Shown: in pieces, positions 42,845-53,915 of the stretch | How positions within the stretch are numbered: the first letter of the stretch is position 1 | Layout of the letters: each line of letters starts with the position of its first letter | NCBI GenBank assembly: GCA_937138395.1 | Contig: CAKZPB010000136.1 | Span: 30,824-94,823, forward strand | Reading direction: 5' to 3' | DNA: 64,000 nucleotides | Origin: an uncultured Pseudomonadota bacterium | Lineage (GTDB): Bacteria; Pseudomonadota; Gammaproteobacteria; Xanthomonadales; Wenzhouxiangellaceae | Notes under the pieces: model-generated | What the model was told of the DNA's origin: nothing | The model's database searches: none | What the model saw: the letters and a program-made list of their open reading frames with translations, nothing else | Program-made: the position numbers and the translations under genes

Positions 42845-44554
42845 ATGATGCTACGCAACCTATTGTCCGGCTTTGTGCTGATATCGTGTTTATTGTTGAC
42901 CGGCTGTGGTGGTGATCAGGATCAGGCGTCCGACGATTCAGGCGCAACCGCGCGCGCCATGAGCGGCGGCGACAACCCATTCCTCGGCTTCGTCGATGCA
43001 AACTCGGCCTACGTCTATGCCAATCTGGATACCATGCCGGACGCCATCGTGGATGCGGCCTGGGCGCTGAACGACGCCTCTGCAGAAAGCAATCAACAGC
43101 TGCTTGAAGGACTGGAAAACGATGAAGAGGTGCCCGAGGAATTTCGTGCGCTGATGGACGAAGTGTCCAGTCTGCTGACACGCGAAGGCTGGGAAAATGC
43201 CGGGCTATCGGTCAATCCGAAATATGCTTTTCACGCGGTTTCAGTCTACCCGTTCGCCCACATGGAATTGACCAATGGCGAAGCGTTCAGTCAGCTGATC
43301 GAGCGCATTCAAACCAGCCTCGAGCAACCGCTTGAGCAGCGTGACGTCGATGGACAGCCAGTCTATTGGTTCGAGGCAGCGCCGGGTTTCGGCATTGCGC
43401 TGCATCATTCCGACACGGTCGCCAGTGCCGCAATGATTCCGGACCAGGCCGAATATTTTGCCCGTTTGACCGGCCAGGCACGGCCGGCTGAAGCCATGAC
43501 CGAGAGCCAGCTCGAAGCATTCAACAGTGCGCTTGAATTTACCCCGCACGGCAGCGGGTTTGTTGACATGCGCCGCGTCATGGACGAATTGCGCAGCCCG
43601 GATTCAATATTGATGGCCATGGATGACAGCGGGGCCTTCCAGACGTTTGTCGAAAACCCGGCCTGTATCGTCGAGGTGGATGCGCTTACCAACGCGATGC
43701 CGCGCATGGTCTTCGGCTACACCGAATTGGACGACGACACGCTGAATTTCCTGTTTCGTCAGGAAATGTCCAGTGAGCTTGCCAATGCACTGATGCCGAT
43801 TTCCAGAGCACCGGTTACGATTGATCAGGAATTGTCCGGCATGTTCAACTTTGGCATGGCGTTTGATTTGATTCGGGCACGCGAATTTGCCCAGAACCTG
43901 GTCAATGGCTGGGTTGAAAATCCGCCAGCCTGCCCGATGTTCGAGTCCATTGCGATGGGCGCCGAAGGCATGCAGGCCAACCTGAACCGGCCGATACCCC
44001 CGATGGTGACCAATTTGCAGGGCTTGTTCATCGAGGCCATGGACTTCAATCTGGCCGAGCAGATGCAGCCTGAGTTCGAGGGCACGATGAGTTTCTTCAT
44101 GAACAATCCGCAGCTGCTGGTTGGTATGGCGCAAATGTTCTCGCCGGTAGTTGCAGAAATTCAAATGGAGCCCGGTGGTGAACTTCAGCCTGTGCCAATG
44201 GAAGCACTACCCCCTCAGTTTCAGAATCTCGATCTCGAAGCCTGGATGGGCATGGGTGAGAATTCAATCGGCCTGGCGGTTGGTGAGGCGCAGCGCCCCG
44301 CGCTGGAACAGCGGCTGGAAGCGTCGGACGCCGATCCGTTTCTGATGGCTGGTCGAATGGATTTCGCCATCCTGGGCAAATTCATGGACATCGCGACTCA
44401 AAGCATTGGCCAGGATGAAACCGAGCTACAGGACATGCTTGAAGTTCAGCGACAGCAATACGATGCCATCGCCGACTTCTACGATGAAGGCTCATTCACG
44501 ATCGGCTTCACCGAACAGGGCATTGATTTCTTCTTCGGCACCGAGCTGAACTAA
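42845..44554 (+). CDS. hypothetical large lipoprotein
   Basis: MMLRNLLSGFVLISCLLLTGCGGD lipobox; single long ORF, no recognised domain. Confidence 0.85.
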   Translation: MMLRNLLSGFVLISCLLLTGCGGDQDQASDDSGATARAMSGGDNPFLGFVDANSAYVYANLDTMPDAIVDAAWALNDASAESNQQLLEGLENDEEVPEEFRALMDEVSSLLTREGWENAGLSVNPKYAFHAVSVYPFAHMELTNGEAFSQLIERIQTSLEQPLEQRDVDGQPVYWFEAAPGFGIALHHSDTVASAAMIPDQAEYFARLTGQARPAEAMTESQLEAFNSALEFTPHGSGFVDMRRVMDELRSPDSILMAMDDSGAFQTFVENPACIVEVDALTNAMPRMVFGYTELDDDTLNFLFRQEMSSELANALMPISRAPVTIDQELSGMFNFGMAFDLIRAREFAQNLVNGWVENPPACPMFESIAMGAEGMQANLNRPIPPMVTNLQGLFIEAMDFNLAEQMQPEFEGTMSFFMNNPQLLVGMAQMFSPVVAEIQMEPGGELQPVPMEALPPQFQNLDLEAWMGMGENSIGLAVGEAQRPALEQRLEASDADPFLMAGRMDFAILGKFMDIATQSIGQDETELQDMLEVQRQQYDAIADFYDEGSFTIGFTEQGIDFFFGTELN

Positions 44555-44559
44555 TACCT

Positions 44560-44595
44560 GTCGCAATCAGCCGCTGCATTGCGGCTGATTGCGAC
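44560..44595. terminator. perfect 15-bp hairpin after the lipoprotein gene
   Basis: GTCGCAATCAGCCGC-TGCATT-GCGGCTGATTGCGAC; no U tract. Confidence 0.5.
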
Positions 44596-44767
44596 ACGGA
44601 CGGCTGAGTCATTCTTCGCGTTCGGGACAATGGCTTCATGGATGGCTTGTGCCGATGGTTGGAACCAACGGTGCTCGTTCAAACAAGCCATCATAATCCC
44701 GCCGAAAATCAAGCGTCATCCTGCCCCCGGATGGGTTTGGCTATACGCAGATTGAATCAAGGGCTCG

Positions 44768-44799
44768 AAAAAACCGACCGGCATTCAGGTCGGTTTTTT
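44768..44799. terminator. bidirectional Rho-independent terminator overlapping the 3' end of hda
   Basis: AAAAAACCGACC-GGCATTCA-GGTCGGTTTTTT. Confidence 0.85.
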
Positions 44800-45504
44800 A
44801 TTGCCTGCGTCAGAATCACTGCGCTGCACGTCCAGATGACTTCGTGCCAGTGGAATGGAGAGCACGCGTCGTTCGGCACGGGCCTGCTCCGAGAGCTGCT
44901 CGAACAGATCAACCAGACGCGATGGGCTGCGTGGCGCACGACGCAGCAGATAGTCGACGATACCGTAGCCCGGCTTGAGCTGAAAATCCTCCAGCAATTG
45001 CTCAATCAACTGACTGAACGCAACATCGCTGCCGCTTTGAAGCGGCGATAGCTTCAAGTGTGCAGCCTGATTCAGTCGCGAGCGCAGGTCCGGCAAGACG
45101 AAGCTGGTGCGGTCTCTGCCAGTCATTAGCAGGCCGGTGTGGCTGGCCCGCCAGGTATTCAATGCATTGAACAGCGCGCGCTCCGCTTCATCGACTCCGG
45201 CAATGGCGTCGACATCGTCCAGAATTACCCACTCGGCCCGGGTCTGATCCAGCACGTTGAACGCAGCCGAAACCGAACAGGCAACAAAGCGGGCATCCTG
45301 GTCGTTGCGCAACGCACGATCAAATACAGCATGCGCCAGATGGCTGCGGCCGCTTTGGGCCTGGCCTGACAGGAAGTACCATTGACCGGGCTCCAGCCCG
45401 GTTTTCAGTACATCAAGAATCGTCTGGTTGGGGCCGGGAATGAAATTATCGAACAACAATCGCCGCGGTGGAGTCAATGCCAATGGAATCTGGGGCGCAG
45501 TCAT
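44785..45504 (-). CDS. hda: DnaA regulatory inactivator Hda
   Basis: DnaA-like AAA+ domain without DNA-binding domain: IPLALTPPRRLLFDNFIPGPNQTILDVL… LSGQAQSGRSHL. Confidence 0.9.
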   Translation of the reverse strand: MTAPQIPLALTPPRRLLFDNFIPGPNQTILDVLKTGLEPGQWYFLSGQAQSGRSHLAHAVFDRALRNDQDARFVACSVSAAFNVLDQTRAEWVILDDVDAIAGVDEAERALFNALNTWRASHTGLLMTGRDRTSFVLPDLRSRLNQAAHLKLSPLQSGSDVAFSQLIEQLLEDFQLKPGYGIVDYLLRRAPRSPSRLVDLFEQLSEQARAERRVLSIPLARSHLDVQRSDSDAGNKKPT

Positions 45505-46079
45505 GATGATCCTGGTGGCGCACTATTGCGCGAGCGCACAACTCGAACCGCCCGAATGGACCAAATGACGACATATTGAACCAGCGTCGCGGCCGCCAGA
45601 AAGCCAACCAGCCAGATCAAACCGATCGTTAACGGCAACGGAACCGGAATACCGGCCAAACCGATCAAGAGAACCCACATCAACAGCAGTTGGCAGAACG
45701 TATTGAATTTAGAAAGCTCGGTCGGCTGACCACGGAACCGTTCAATTCGATAGTGGTAATACAGGCCGCCGCCGACAATCACCAGGTCGCGCACGACAAC
45801 GACACCGACCAGCCACCACGGCAGATGACCAAGCCAGGCCAGCGTCCAGTAGGCCGAAGTCATTAGCAGCTTGTCGGCAACCGGATCGAGCCAGCCCCCC
45901 ATTTCGGTCTGCCAATCGAATCGGCGCGCCAGGGTGCCGTCGAGCCAATCGCTGATTCCGGCCATCAGGGCTACAATCAAGGCGCGCAGGTAATCGCCTG
46001 TCAACAACAGAAAAACCAGCACCGGAACCATCGCTATGCGGGCCAGAGTCAACAGGTTGGGCAGGAAGCGAAAATTCAT
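45501..46079 (-). CDS. CDP-alcohol phosphatidyltransferase family protein
   Basis: Motif D-G-x2-A-R-x8-G-x3-D-x3-D: DWLDGTLARRFDWQTEMGGWLDPVADK. Confidence 0.9.
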   Translation of the reverse strand: MNFRFLPNLLTLARIAMVPVLVFLLLTGDYLRALIVALMAGISDWLDGTLARRFDWQTEMGGWLDPVADKLLMTSAYWTLAWLGHLPWWLVGVVVVRDLVIVGGGLYYHYRIERFRGQPTELSKFNTFCQLLLMWVLLIGLAGIPVPLPLTIGLIWLVGFLAAATLVQYVVIWSIRAVRVVRSRNSAPPGSS

Positions 46080-46091
46080 CAGTGCGTATCG

Positions 46092-47123
46092 TCACCATGC
46101 CAGACGGTAGTGCAGCGCGCGCGTGACCGGATCACTGCGCTCGAACAGCAGCAGATCAGAAAGTGCAATGCGCGATTCCAATCCACTTCCGCTGGCGATC
46201 AGCTCGAATTCGATGAAATCGGGTCCGGCGCGGTTCACACGCAATGATTCCACACCGGTCAGGGTATTCAAGTACCGCGTGATTTCTGCATACTGGACTT
46301 CATTGGACAGGCCGGATATCACCAGGCGCTGTTGACCAGGACGACCGGCCAGCACTGCGTAGCGATTGCTGAGTGCAGCTGCAATTCGGCCCAAACCAAG
46401 ATCAATCACCTCAGCGGGATCGCCGCCTGATCGTTCGAAAGCACGCTCCATTTCGTCCAGCTTCCAGGACCATCGGCCAGTGACAAAATCGGGATTCTGA
46501 CGCAGGTCCAGCATGATCGTGCCACTGGCGCCATACCGCTGTTTGGCGTTTTCAGCAGCATCCGTGAAACCGCCCCGGATATCCGAGGGCGATACCTCGA
46601 TGCGGTCACCGGCATCCAGGATGGGTCGAATCAGATTCAAGCCGTAACGAAAAGCGGCACGCTCCAGGGCATGCTCAGTGATGCTGTCCTGCTCAAGGTA
46701 CTCAGCGCTTCCGGCCTGATCGGTCGTGACCCAGATCAACATCTGGGGCCGTTCCTGACCCCAGCGAGCCAGCCCGGCGCGATCCAGCAGTTGATTGACC
46801 GCCTGCTGGTCGAACTCGATACGCTGCATGCGGACATCAATGAACCGGCCCTCCGGATCGGGCACGGAGACACGACTGAACTGTCGCGTCAGAATCATCT
46901 GCTCGATCAGATCATTGGATAGCTGCAATTCGGAAACCAGGTTCTGCCCGACACGGCCGGTCAACCGAACCAGCACTTGATTCAGGACTGCCGCTACTGG
47001 AACCGCCTGTTCAAATTGGTTTTCGACCGGCAGCTCACCGATATACAAACCGCTGCTGGTCTGCGCACTGGTTGGCAGCAGACAGCAAGCCAGAATCAGG
47101 ATTGGTACTATGCGTCGGATCAC
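46092..47123 (-). CDS. DUF2066 domain-containing exported protein
   Basis: Signal peptide after GTG start (VIRRIVPILILACCLLPTSAQ); neighbourhood with purM/hda. Confidence 0.7.
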   Translation of the reverse strand: MIRRIVPILILACCLLPTSAQTSSGLYIGELPVENQFEQAVPVAAVLNQVLVRLTGRVGQNLVSELQLSNDLIEQMILTRQFSRVSVPDPEGRFIDVRMQRIEFDQQAVNQLLDRAGLARWGQERPQMLIWVTTDQAGSAEYLEQDSITEHALERAAFRYGLNLIRPILDAGDRIEVSPSDIRGGFTDAAENAKQRYGASGTIMLDLRQNPDFVTGRWSWKLDEMERAFERSGGDPAEVIDLGLGRIAAALSNRYAVLAGRPGQQRLVISGLSNEVQYAEITRYLNTLTGVESLRVNRAGPDFIEFELIASGSGLESRIALSDLLLFERSDPVTRALHYRLAW

Positions 47124-47238
47124 GTCCGAACCATAGCACAGCGGATCGGCGACCGGGCGCTCTCCAGCCGCGCTGCAGGCGCTGGAATCAGGCAGAATAG
47201 TGCCCGAAGTCTTTGACCCCTGTTTCGGGAGATCCTGC

Positions 47239-48303
47239 ATGAGTCAATCGGATAACAATTCCAGTTCGGAATCACTGGATTATCGATCTTCCGGGGTGGA
47301 TATCGATGCCGGAAATGAGCTGGTCAAGCGCATCAAGCCGATGGTCAAGCGCACCGCGCGCACCGAAGTGCTATCAGGCCTGGGTGGCTTTGGCGGCCTG
47401 TTCCAGCTCGGCCAACAGTACGCCGACCCGGTGCTGGTCTCCGGGACTGACGGCGTGGGTACCAAATTGATGCTGGCCCGGGCGTTGAATCAGCACCGCA
47501 GCATCGGTATTGATCTGGTCGCCATGTGCGTCAACGATATCCTGGTGACCGGCGCTGAGCCGCTGTTTTTTCTTGATTATTTTGCCTGCGGCCAACTGGA
47601 GCTCGATCAGGCCAGTGACGTGATCGCAGGCATTGCAAGTGGCTGCGAGCTGGCCGGTTGCGCATTGATCGGCGGCGAAACTGCCGAAATGCCGGGCATG
47701 TATCCGATAGGCGAATACGACCTGGCGGGCTTCTGCGTTGGCTGTGTTGAACGCGATCGGCTGATTGACGGCCAACGGGTCGAGGCGGGATGCAGCCTGA
47801 TCGGACTACGCAGCTCCGGACCCCACAGCAATGGGTACTCATTGATCCGTAGCGTCCTGGATCGAGCCGGCGGCATCGAAGCCAATGCGTCCATGGCTGC
47901 TCAATTGCTTGAACCGACCCGAATCTACGTTGCCAGCGTACAACCGTTGTTGGCCCAGTTCGATGTGCTTGGCATGGCGCACATCACAGGCGGTGGGCTG
48001 ACCGAGAACATCATCCGCAGCGTGCCAGACGGTCTGGGCGTCGAAATCGATCTCTCCGCATGGTCAGTTCCACCCGTTTTCCGCTGGCTCCAGGATATCG
48101 GCAAGATTCAGCCTGGCGATCTGCGTCGCACATTCAATCTCGGTATCGGCTTTGTCCTGATCGTCCCCGAAACGCAAACTGAAGCCGTGATCACCGCCCT
48201 GATCGATTCCGGTGAACCGGATCCCGTCCGACTTGGACACGTTGTTGATGTTGAACAAGGGCAACCCAGAGTGCAGTTCAATGGCGGCGATGCTGCGTCA
48301 TGA
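47239..48303 (+). CDS. purM: phosphoribosylformylglycinamidine cyclo-ligase
   Basis: LDYRSSGVDIDAGNELVKRIKP; DGVGTKLMLA; GGETAEMPGMY. Confidence 0.98.
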   Translation: MSQSDNNSSSESLDYRSSGVDIDAGNELVKRIKPMVKRTARTEVLSGLGGFGGLFQLGQQYADPVLVSGTDGVGTKLMLARALNQHRSIGIDLVAMCVNDILVTGAEPLFFLDYFACGQLELDQASDVIAGIASGCELAGCALIGGETAEMPGMYPIGEYDLAGFCVGCVERDRLIDGQRVEAGCSLIGLRSSGPHSNGYSLIRSVLDRAGGIEANASMAAQLLEPTRIYVASVQPLLAQFDVLGMAHITGGGLTENIIRSVPDGLGVEIDLSAWSVPPVFRWLQDIGKIQPGDLRRTFNLGIGFVLIVPETQTEAVITALIDSGEPDPVRLGHVVDVEQGQPRVQFNGGDAAS

Positions 48304-49022
48304 CGGTGAATGAGAACGGGCTGGACCTGGTTATTCTGATTTCCGGTCGAGGCAGCAATGCGATGGCGATTGCCGACGCCATCGACGAAGGTCGTTTAGC
48401 GGGCTCGCTCAAGGTTCGTGCTGTAATTGCGGACTGCTCCACTGAACAACCGGCAGCCGGTGTGGCCGCAGCAGCCAGGCGGGGCCTGGATACCGCCATC
48501 GTTGATCCGAAGCAGCATGCCGACAAGGCCAGCTTCGAGGCGGCGCTGCAGTGCGTCATCGATTCCTTTGAGGCCCATCTGGTCGTACTGGCCGGCTTCA
48601 TGCGGGTGCTATCGGCTGACTTTGTGGAACACTATGCGGGTCGAATCATCAATATCCATCCCTCGCTGCTACCGAAATACCGCGGCCTGAACACCCACCA
48701 ACGTGCGCTGGATGCCGATGATGCCCAACATGGTGCCAGCGTGCATTGGGTCACGCCGGAACTGGATGCCGGGCCCGTCCTGACCCAGGCATCCATTGAC
48801 ATTCTGGCATCGGACAATGCAACCACACTGGCTGAGCGCCTGTTGCCGGTCGAGCATCGGCTGTATCCAGCGACGCTGGCACTTTTATCCAATCTCGGAG
48901 TCTTATCGGGACATGAGCGCAATGATCAAACAATACCGGACGGTTGGTTGCTGGATCGTGATTTTGACGCTGCTGGTCGTTGTCTGTCTCGGCGCGGCTC
49001 AGGCCCAGCGACCTCAAGCTGA
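48300..49022 (+). CDS. purN: phosphoribosylglycinamide formyltransferase
   Basis: LVILISGRGSNAMAI; LAGFMRVLSADFVEHYAGRIINIHPSLLPKYRGLNTHQRAL. Confidence 0.96.
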   Translation: MTVNENGLDLVILISGRGSNAMAIADAIDEGRLAGSLKVRAVIADCSTEQPAAGVAAAARRGLDTAIVDPKQHADKASFEAALQCVIDSFEAHLVVLAGFMRVLSADFVEHYAGRIINIHPSLLPKYRGLNTHQRALDADDAQHGASVHWVTPELDAGPVLTQASIDILASDNATTLAERLLPVEHRLYPATLALLSNLGVLSGHERNDQTIPDGWLLDRDFDAAGRCLSRRGSGPATSS

Positions 49023-49764
49023 TGACGAGCTGGCCAATCAACCGCCGGCCTTGGCGGAGGACTATCAGCTAACGCCGTTTACGGCGCGCTATGAAGTCTT
49101 GCGCAACGGCAAGAAAATCGGCGAGCTCAATACGCGTCTGCAGCAGCATGAAAACGGGCTTTGGAATTATCAGCTGCAATCGGTGGCGACCGACTGGTTG
49201 ATTCGCCTGCTGGATATCTCGACCTTCGAGTTGGCCTGGTTCGACTGGCGTGACGGCCAATTGATTCCGCTGAGCTACCGCATGGAGTCATCCGAGCCCG
49301 GGCGTGATCGACACTGGCAGCATCGCTATCGATGGCTTGATCGCAGTACCGACACCGAGACCTACAGCGGCGAACTGTCATTGCCGCTGGTCGACAACGC
49401 ACTGGACCCACTGACCCTGCGCATTGCAGTTGCTGCACGACTTGACCAGGGCCTGCAACCCGCGCCGGCCTGGGCTTTTTCGGTGCTGGAACGAGACCAG
49501 CTCGAAACGCAGGTCATTCGAATGATTGGTGAACAGGCGCTGCAGCTCGGTCATCTTTGTTTTGACACCATCCAGCTGTATCGCTTCAGGCGCGAGGGTT
49601 CAAGTCGTAACTATCATGCCTGGCACGCGCCCGCGCTGCATGCACTGCCAGTCAGGATCCGTCATCAAGATGATGACGACATTATCGAAATGCGCCTGCT
49701 GGACTGGTCGATTCACAGCCAGCAGCCGCTGACCCGGGAACAGTTCGAATGCGCCAGCGCCTGA
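48913..49764 (+). CDS. DUF3108 domain-containing exported protein
   Basis: Signal peptide CWIVILTLLVVVCLGAAQAQ; LTPFTARYEVLRNGKKIGELNTRL; downstream of purN. Confidence 0.82.
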   Translation: MSAMIKQYRTVGCWIVILTLLVVVCLGAAQAQRPQADDELANQPPALAEDYQLTPFTARYEVLRNGKKIGELNTRLQQHENGLWNYQLQSVATDWLIRLLDISTFELAWFDWRDGQLIPLSYRMESSEPGRDRHWQHRYRWLDRSTDTETYSGELSLPLVDNALDPLTLRIAVAARLDQGLQPAPAWAFSVLERDQLETQVIRMIGEQALQLGHLCFDTIQLYRFRREGSSRNYHAWHAPALHALPVRIRHQDDDDIIEMRLLDWSIHSQQPLTREQFECASA

Positions 49765-49840
49765 ACTGAGCGCCTTCAAGCTGGAGTAGAATCAAAAAAA
49801 TTACTTGACCTTTTGGCCGAAAGGCCGTGGAGCCTGAACC

Positions 49841-51130
49841 ATGAATCGCATCGCTCGCCTCGTCGTCGCCCTGCTGCTGTTATTGCTGGTCGTGGGTTGT
49901 TCGGTCAACCCGGTGACCGGCCAACGCGACCTGAACTTCCAGGGCGAAGAATGGGAGCTGGCCGTCGGCCAGCAGCAGTATGCCCCGCTCCGACAACAAC
50001 AAGGCGGTGACTTCAACCTCGACCCTGAACTCGTTGAATATGTCCAACAGGTCGGCAATCGACTGGCCGAAGTCGCTAGCAGCGACCGCAACCTGCCCTA
50101 TGAATTCAACGTCATCAATGATTCCGTTCCGAATGCCTGGGCCCTGCCGGGCGGCAAGATTTCAATCAATCGCGGCTTGCTGACCGAGATGCAAAGCGAG
50201 GCCGAACTGGCAGCAGTGCTTGGCCACGAAATCGTGCATTCTGCAGCAAGCCATGGCGCGCAGCAGCAGTCACGCGCGACGCTGCTCCAGGGTGCGGTTC
50301 TGGCCGGCGGTATTGCAGTGGGCGCTGCGACCGGCGACGAGGGGTATACCGCTGCCACCCTGCTGGGTGGCTCGGTGGGTGCCCAACTGATCACGCAAGG
50401 GTATTCACGCGAAGCCGAGCGTGAATCCGATCTGTTTGGCATGCGCTACATGAAACAGGCCGGCTACAACCCGCGGGGCGCCGTTGAACTTCAGGAAACC
50501 TTCGTGCGGCTGTCCGAGGGCCGACGCAGCAGCAGCTTTGACCGACTGTTCTCCTCTCACCCACCGAGCCAGGAACGCGTCGAGAACAATCGCCGCTTGC
50601 TGGCCGAACTCGGCGACAGCGGCGAAATCGGCCGCGAACGTTATCAGCGCCAGATTGCACGATTGATGCGCGCCCAGCCGGCCTATGAGGCCTATGATGA
50701 AGGCCGCAAGGCGCTGGCCGATGATAATCCGGGGCTGGCGCTGCAAAAAGCCGATGAAGCCATTCGCATCGAATCCGGCGAAGCGTTGTTTCACGGCCTG
50801 CGCGGCGATGCACTGTCGCAACAGGACCGGCATGCCGACGCCGAGCGCGCCTATGGCCAGGCGCTGCAGCGCAATGCTGGCTGGTTCTACCATCACCTGA
50901 GACGCGGCATGGCACGACAGGAGCTGGACAAGCGCTCCGGCGCGCGTGAGGACCTGCAGGCCAGCATCGAGCGCTTGCCAACGGCCACGGCGCACTTTTT
51001 CCTGGGCAACATCGAGCGCGCCGACGGCAATACACGACAGGCAATCGAGCACTATCGTTTTGCTGCACGATCGAGTTCAGACATCGGCCAACGCGCCAAG
51101 CTGGCCTTACAAGAAATGGGCGCTGGGTAA
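49841..51130 (+). CDS. M48-family metalloprotease lipoprotein with TPR repeats (BepA-like)
   Basis: Lipobox LLLVVGCS; VLGHEIVHSAASHGA (HExxH); ESDLFGMRYM. Confidence 0.92.
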   Translation: MNRIARLVVALLLLLLVVGCSVNPVTGQRDLNFQGEEWELAVGQQQYAPLRQQQGGDFNLDPELVEYVQQVGNRLAEVASSDRNLPYEFNVINDSVPNAWALPGGKISINRGLLTEMQSEAELAAVLGHEIVHSAASHGAQQQSRATLLQGAVLAGGIAVGAATGDEGYTAATLLGGSVGAQLITQGYSREAERESDLFGMRYMKQAGYNPRGAVELQETFVRLSEGRRSSSFDRLFSSHPPSQERVENNRRLLAELGDSGEIGRERYQRQIARLMRAQPAYEAYDEGRKALADDNPGLALQKADEAIRIESGEALFHGLRGDALSQQDRHADAERAYGQALQRNAGWFYHHLRRGMARQELDKRSGAREDLQASIERLPTATAHFFLGNIERADGNTRQAIEHYRFAARSSSDIGQRAKLALQEMGAG

Positions 51131-51137
51131 ACCCATT

Positions 51138-51286
51138 AACCGCAGATATACGCAGATTAAAAAATGCAAAACCCTATGTTCTGTAAAAGCGCAATCTGAA
51201 GTTAGGCCCTCAAGTCAGTTTCGATGCAAACCACTGGCCCGCCAATAAACTGATGGAATCTGCGGAAATCTGCCTAATCTGCAATT
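51138..51286. mobile_element. MITE-like element with imperfect terminal inverted repeats
   Basis: Left end AACCGCAGATATACGCAGATTAAAAAATGC, right end AATCTGCGGAAATCTGCCTAATCTGCAATT; iterated GCAGAT/ATCTGC in opposite orientation; noncoding, between convergent M48 gene and murA. Confidence 0.5.
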
Positions 51287-51313
51287 GGTATTGATTGTCA
51301 GCTTTCTGAATTC

Positions 51314-52805
<1,492 letters not shown>

Positions 52806-52940
52806 ACACTCTGCAGTCCTTCAACGTTTATTAAGGAGACTATTCAAGCGCCGGTTGGAATCAACCGGACGAAACGAATTTACCCATGGTAAACCAAATA
52901 TCGATATGTTGACACGACGACCCGCTACTGACTCTGCCCC

Positions 52941-53906
52941 ATGCCTCTGCTGATTGCATCACTCCAGATGATTGCCGGCTTCATCCTGCTGGTCTGGTCG
53001 GCCGACCGATTGGTGGCCGGCGCCTCGGCGCTGGCACGCAATTTCGGCGTTGCACCGATGATTGTTGGATTGACCATTGTCGGCTTCGGCACCTCTGCGC
53101 CCGAGATGGTCGTCTCGGCCCTGGCCGCTGCAGAAGGCAACCCATCGCTGGCCATTGGCAATGCGCTGGGGTCCAATATTGCCAATGTCGGTCTGATCCT
53201 GGGACTGACCGGCTTGATCTATCCGATGATGATCGACAAGTCATCAAGGCAATACGAATTTCCGGTGCTCGGCCTGGTAACCCTGGCTTCGGCCTTCTTG
53301 ATGATGAACGGCTCGCTGTCCCGGGTCGACGGCACGATCCTGATCAGCGGCCTGGGGCTGTTCTTGTTTTCCATGGTGTTTCGCGCCATCCGCCAGGCCG
53401 AACCCAGCGCCAACACCGAGGCCCTGCTGGCTGAAATCCCTGACCAGATGGAGACCCGTTCAGCCGTGGGTTGGACCGTGGTCGGCCTGATCATTCTGCC
53501 GCTCAGTGCCCACATCCTGGTCAACGGAGCGGTCACCATTGCTGAGATCATGCATGTGTCCGAAGCGGTCGTTGGTCTGACGATCGTGGCGCTCGGCACG
53601 AGTCTCCCTGAACTGGCTGCGGCCATTGCCAGTGCAGTCAAGAAAGAGGACGACCTTTGTATTGGCAATATTCTTGGCTCGAACCTGTTCAACCTGATGG
53701 GCGTGCTGGGCATCGCCGCATTGATTCACCCGATGGTCATCGAGCCCATGCTGATCAGTCGTGATTTGATCGTCATGTCCGGCATATTTGCGCTGCTGGC
53801 CATCATGGCCTATACCCGTGGCGGTGTTACCCGGCTCGGTGCCACGGTGCTGTTGTTGTCGTATGTGGTTTATCAGGTCGTGGTGATTGTTCAGGCCTTG
53901 GCCTAG
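52941..53906 (+). CDS. calcium/sodium antiporter, YrbG-like
   Basis: Two Na/Ca-exchanger alpha repeats: GFGTSAPEMVVS…GNALGSNIANVGL and ALGTSLPELAAA…GNILGSNLFNLMGV. Confidence 0.95.
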   Translation: MPLLIASLQMIAGFILLVWSADRLVAGASALARNFGVAPMIVGLTIVGFGTSAPEMVVSALAAAEGNPSLAIGNALGSNIANVGLILGLTGLIYPMMIDKSSRQYEFPVLGLVTLASAFLMMNGSLSRVDGTILISGLGLFLFSMVFRAIRQAEPSANTEALLAEIPDQMETRSAVGWTVVGLIILPLSAHILVNGAVTIAEIMHVSEAVVGLTIVALGTSLPELAAAIASAVKKEDDLCIGNILGSNLFNLMGVLGIAALIHPMVIEPMLISRDLIVMSGIFALLAIMAYTRGGVTRLGATVLLLSYVVYQVVVIVQALA

Positions 53907-53915
53907 AATGCAGTC

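Noticed and set aside
50391-51068. Two overlapping minus-strand ORFs (225 and 215 aa) opposite the M48 protease gene
   Set aside because: Sense frame has lipobox, HExxH and TPR motifs; antisense translations lack any family signature.
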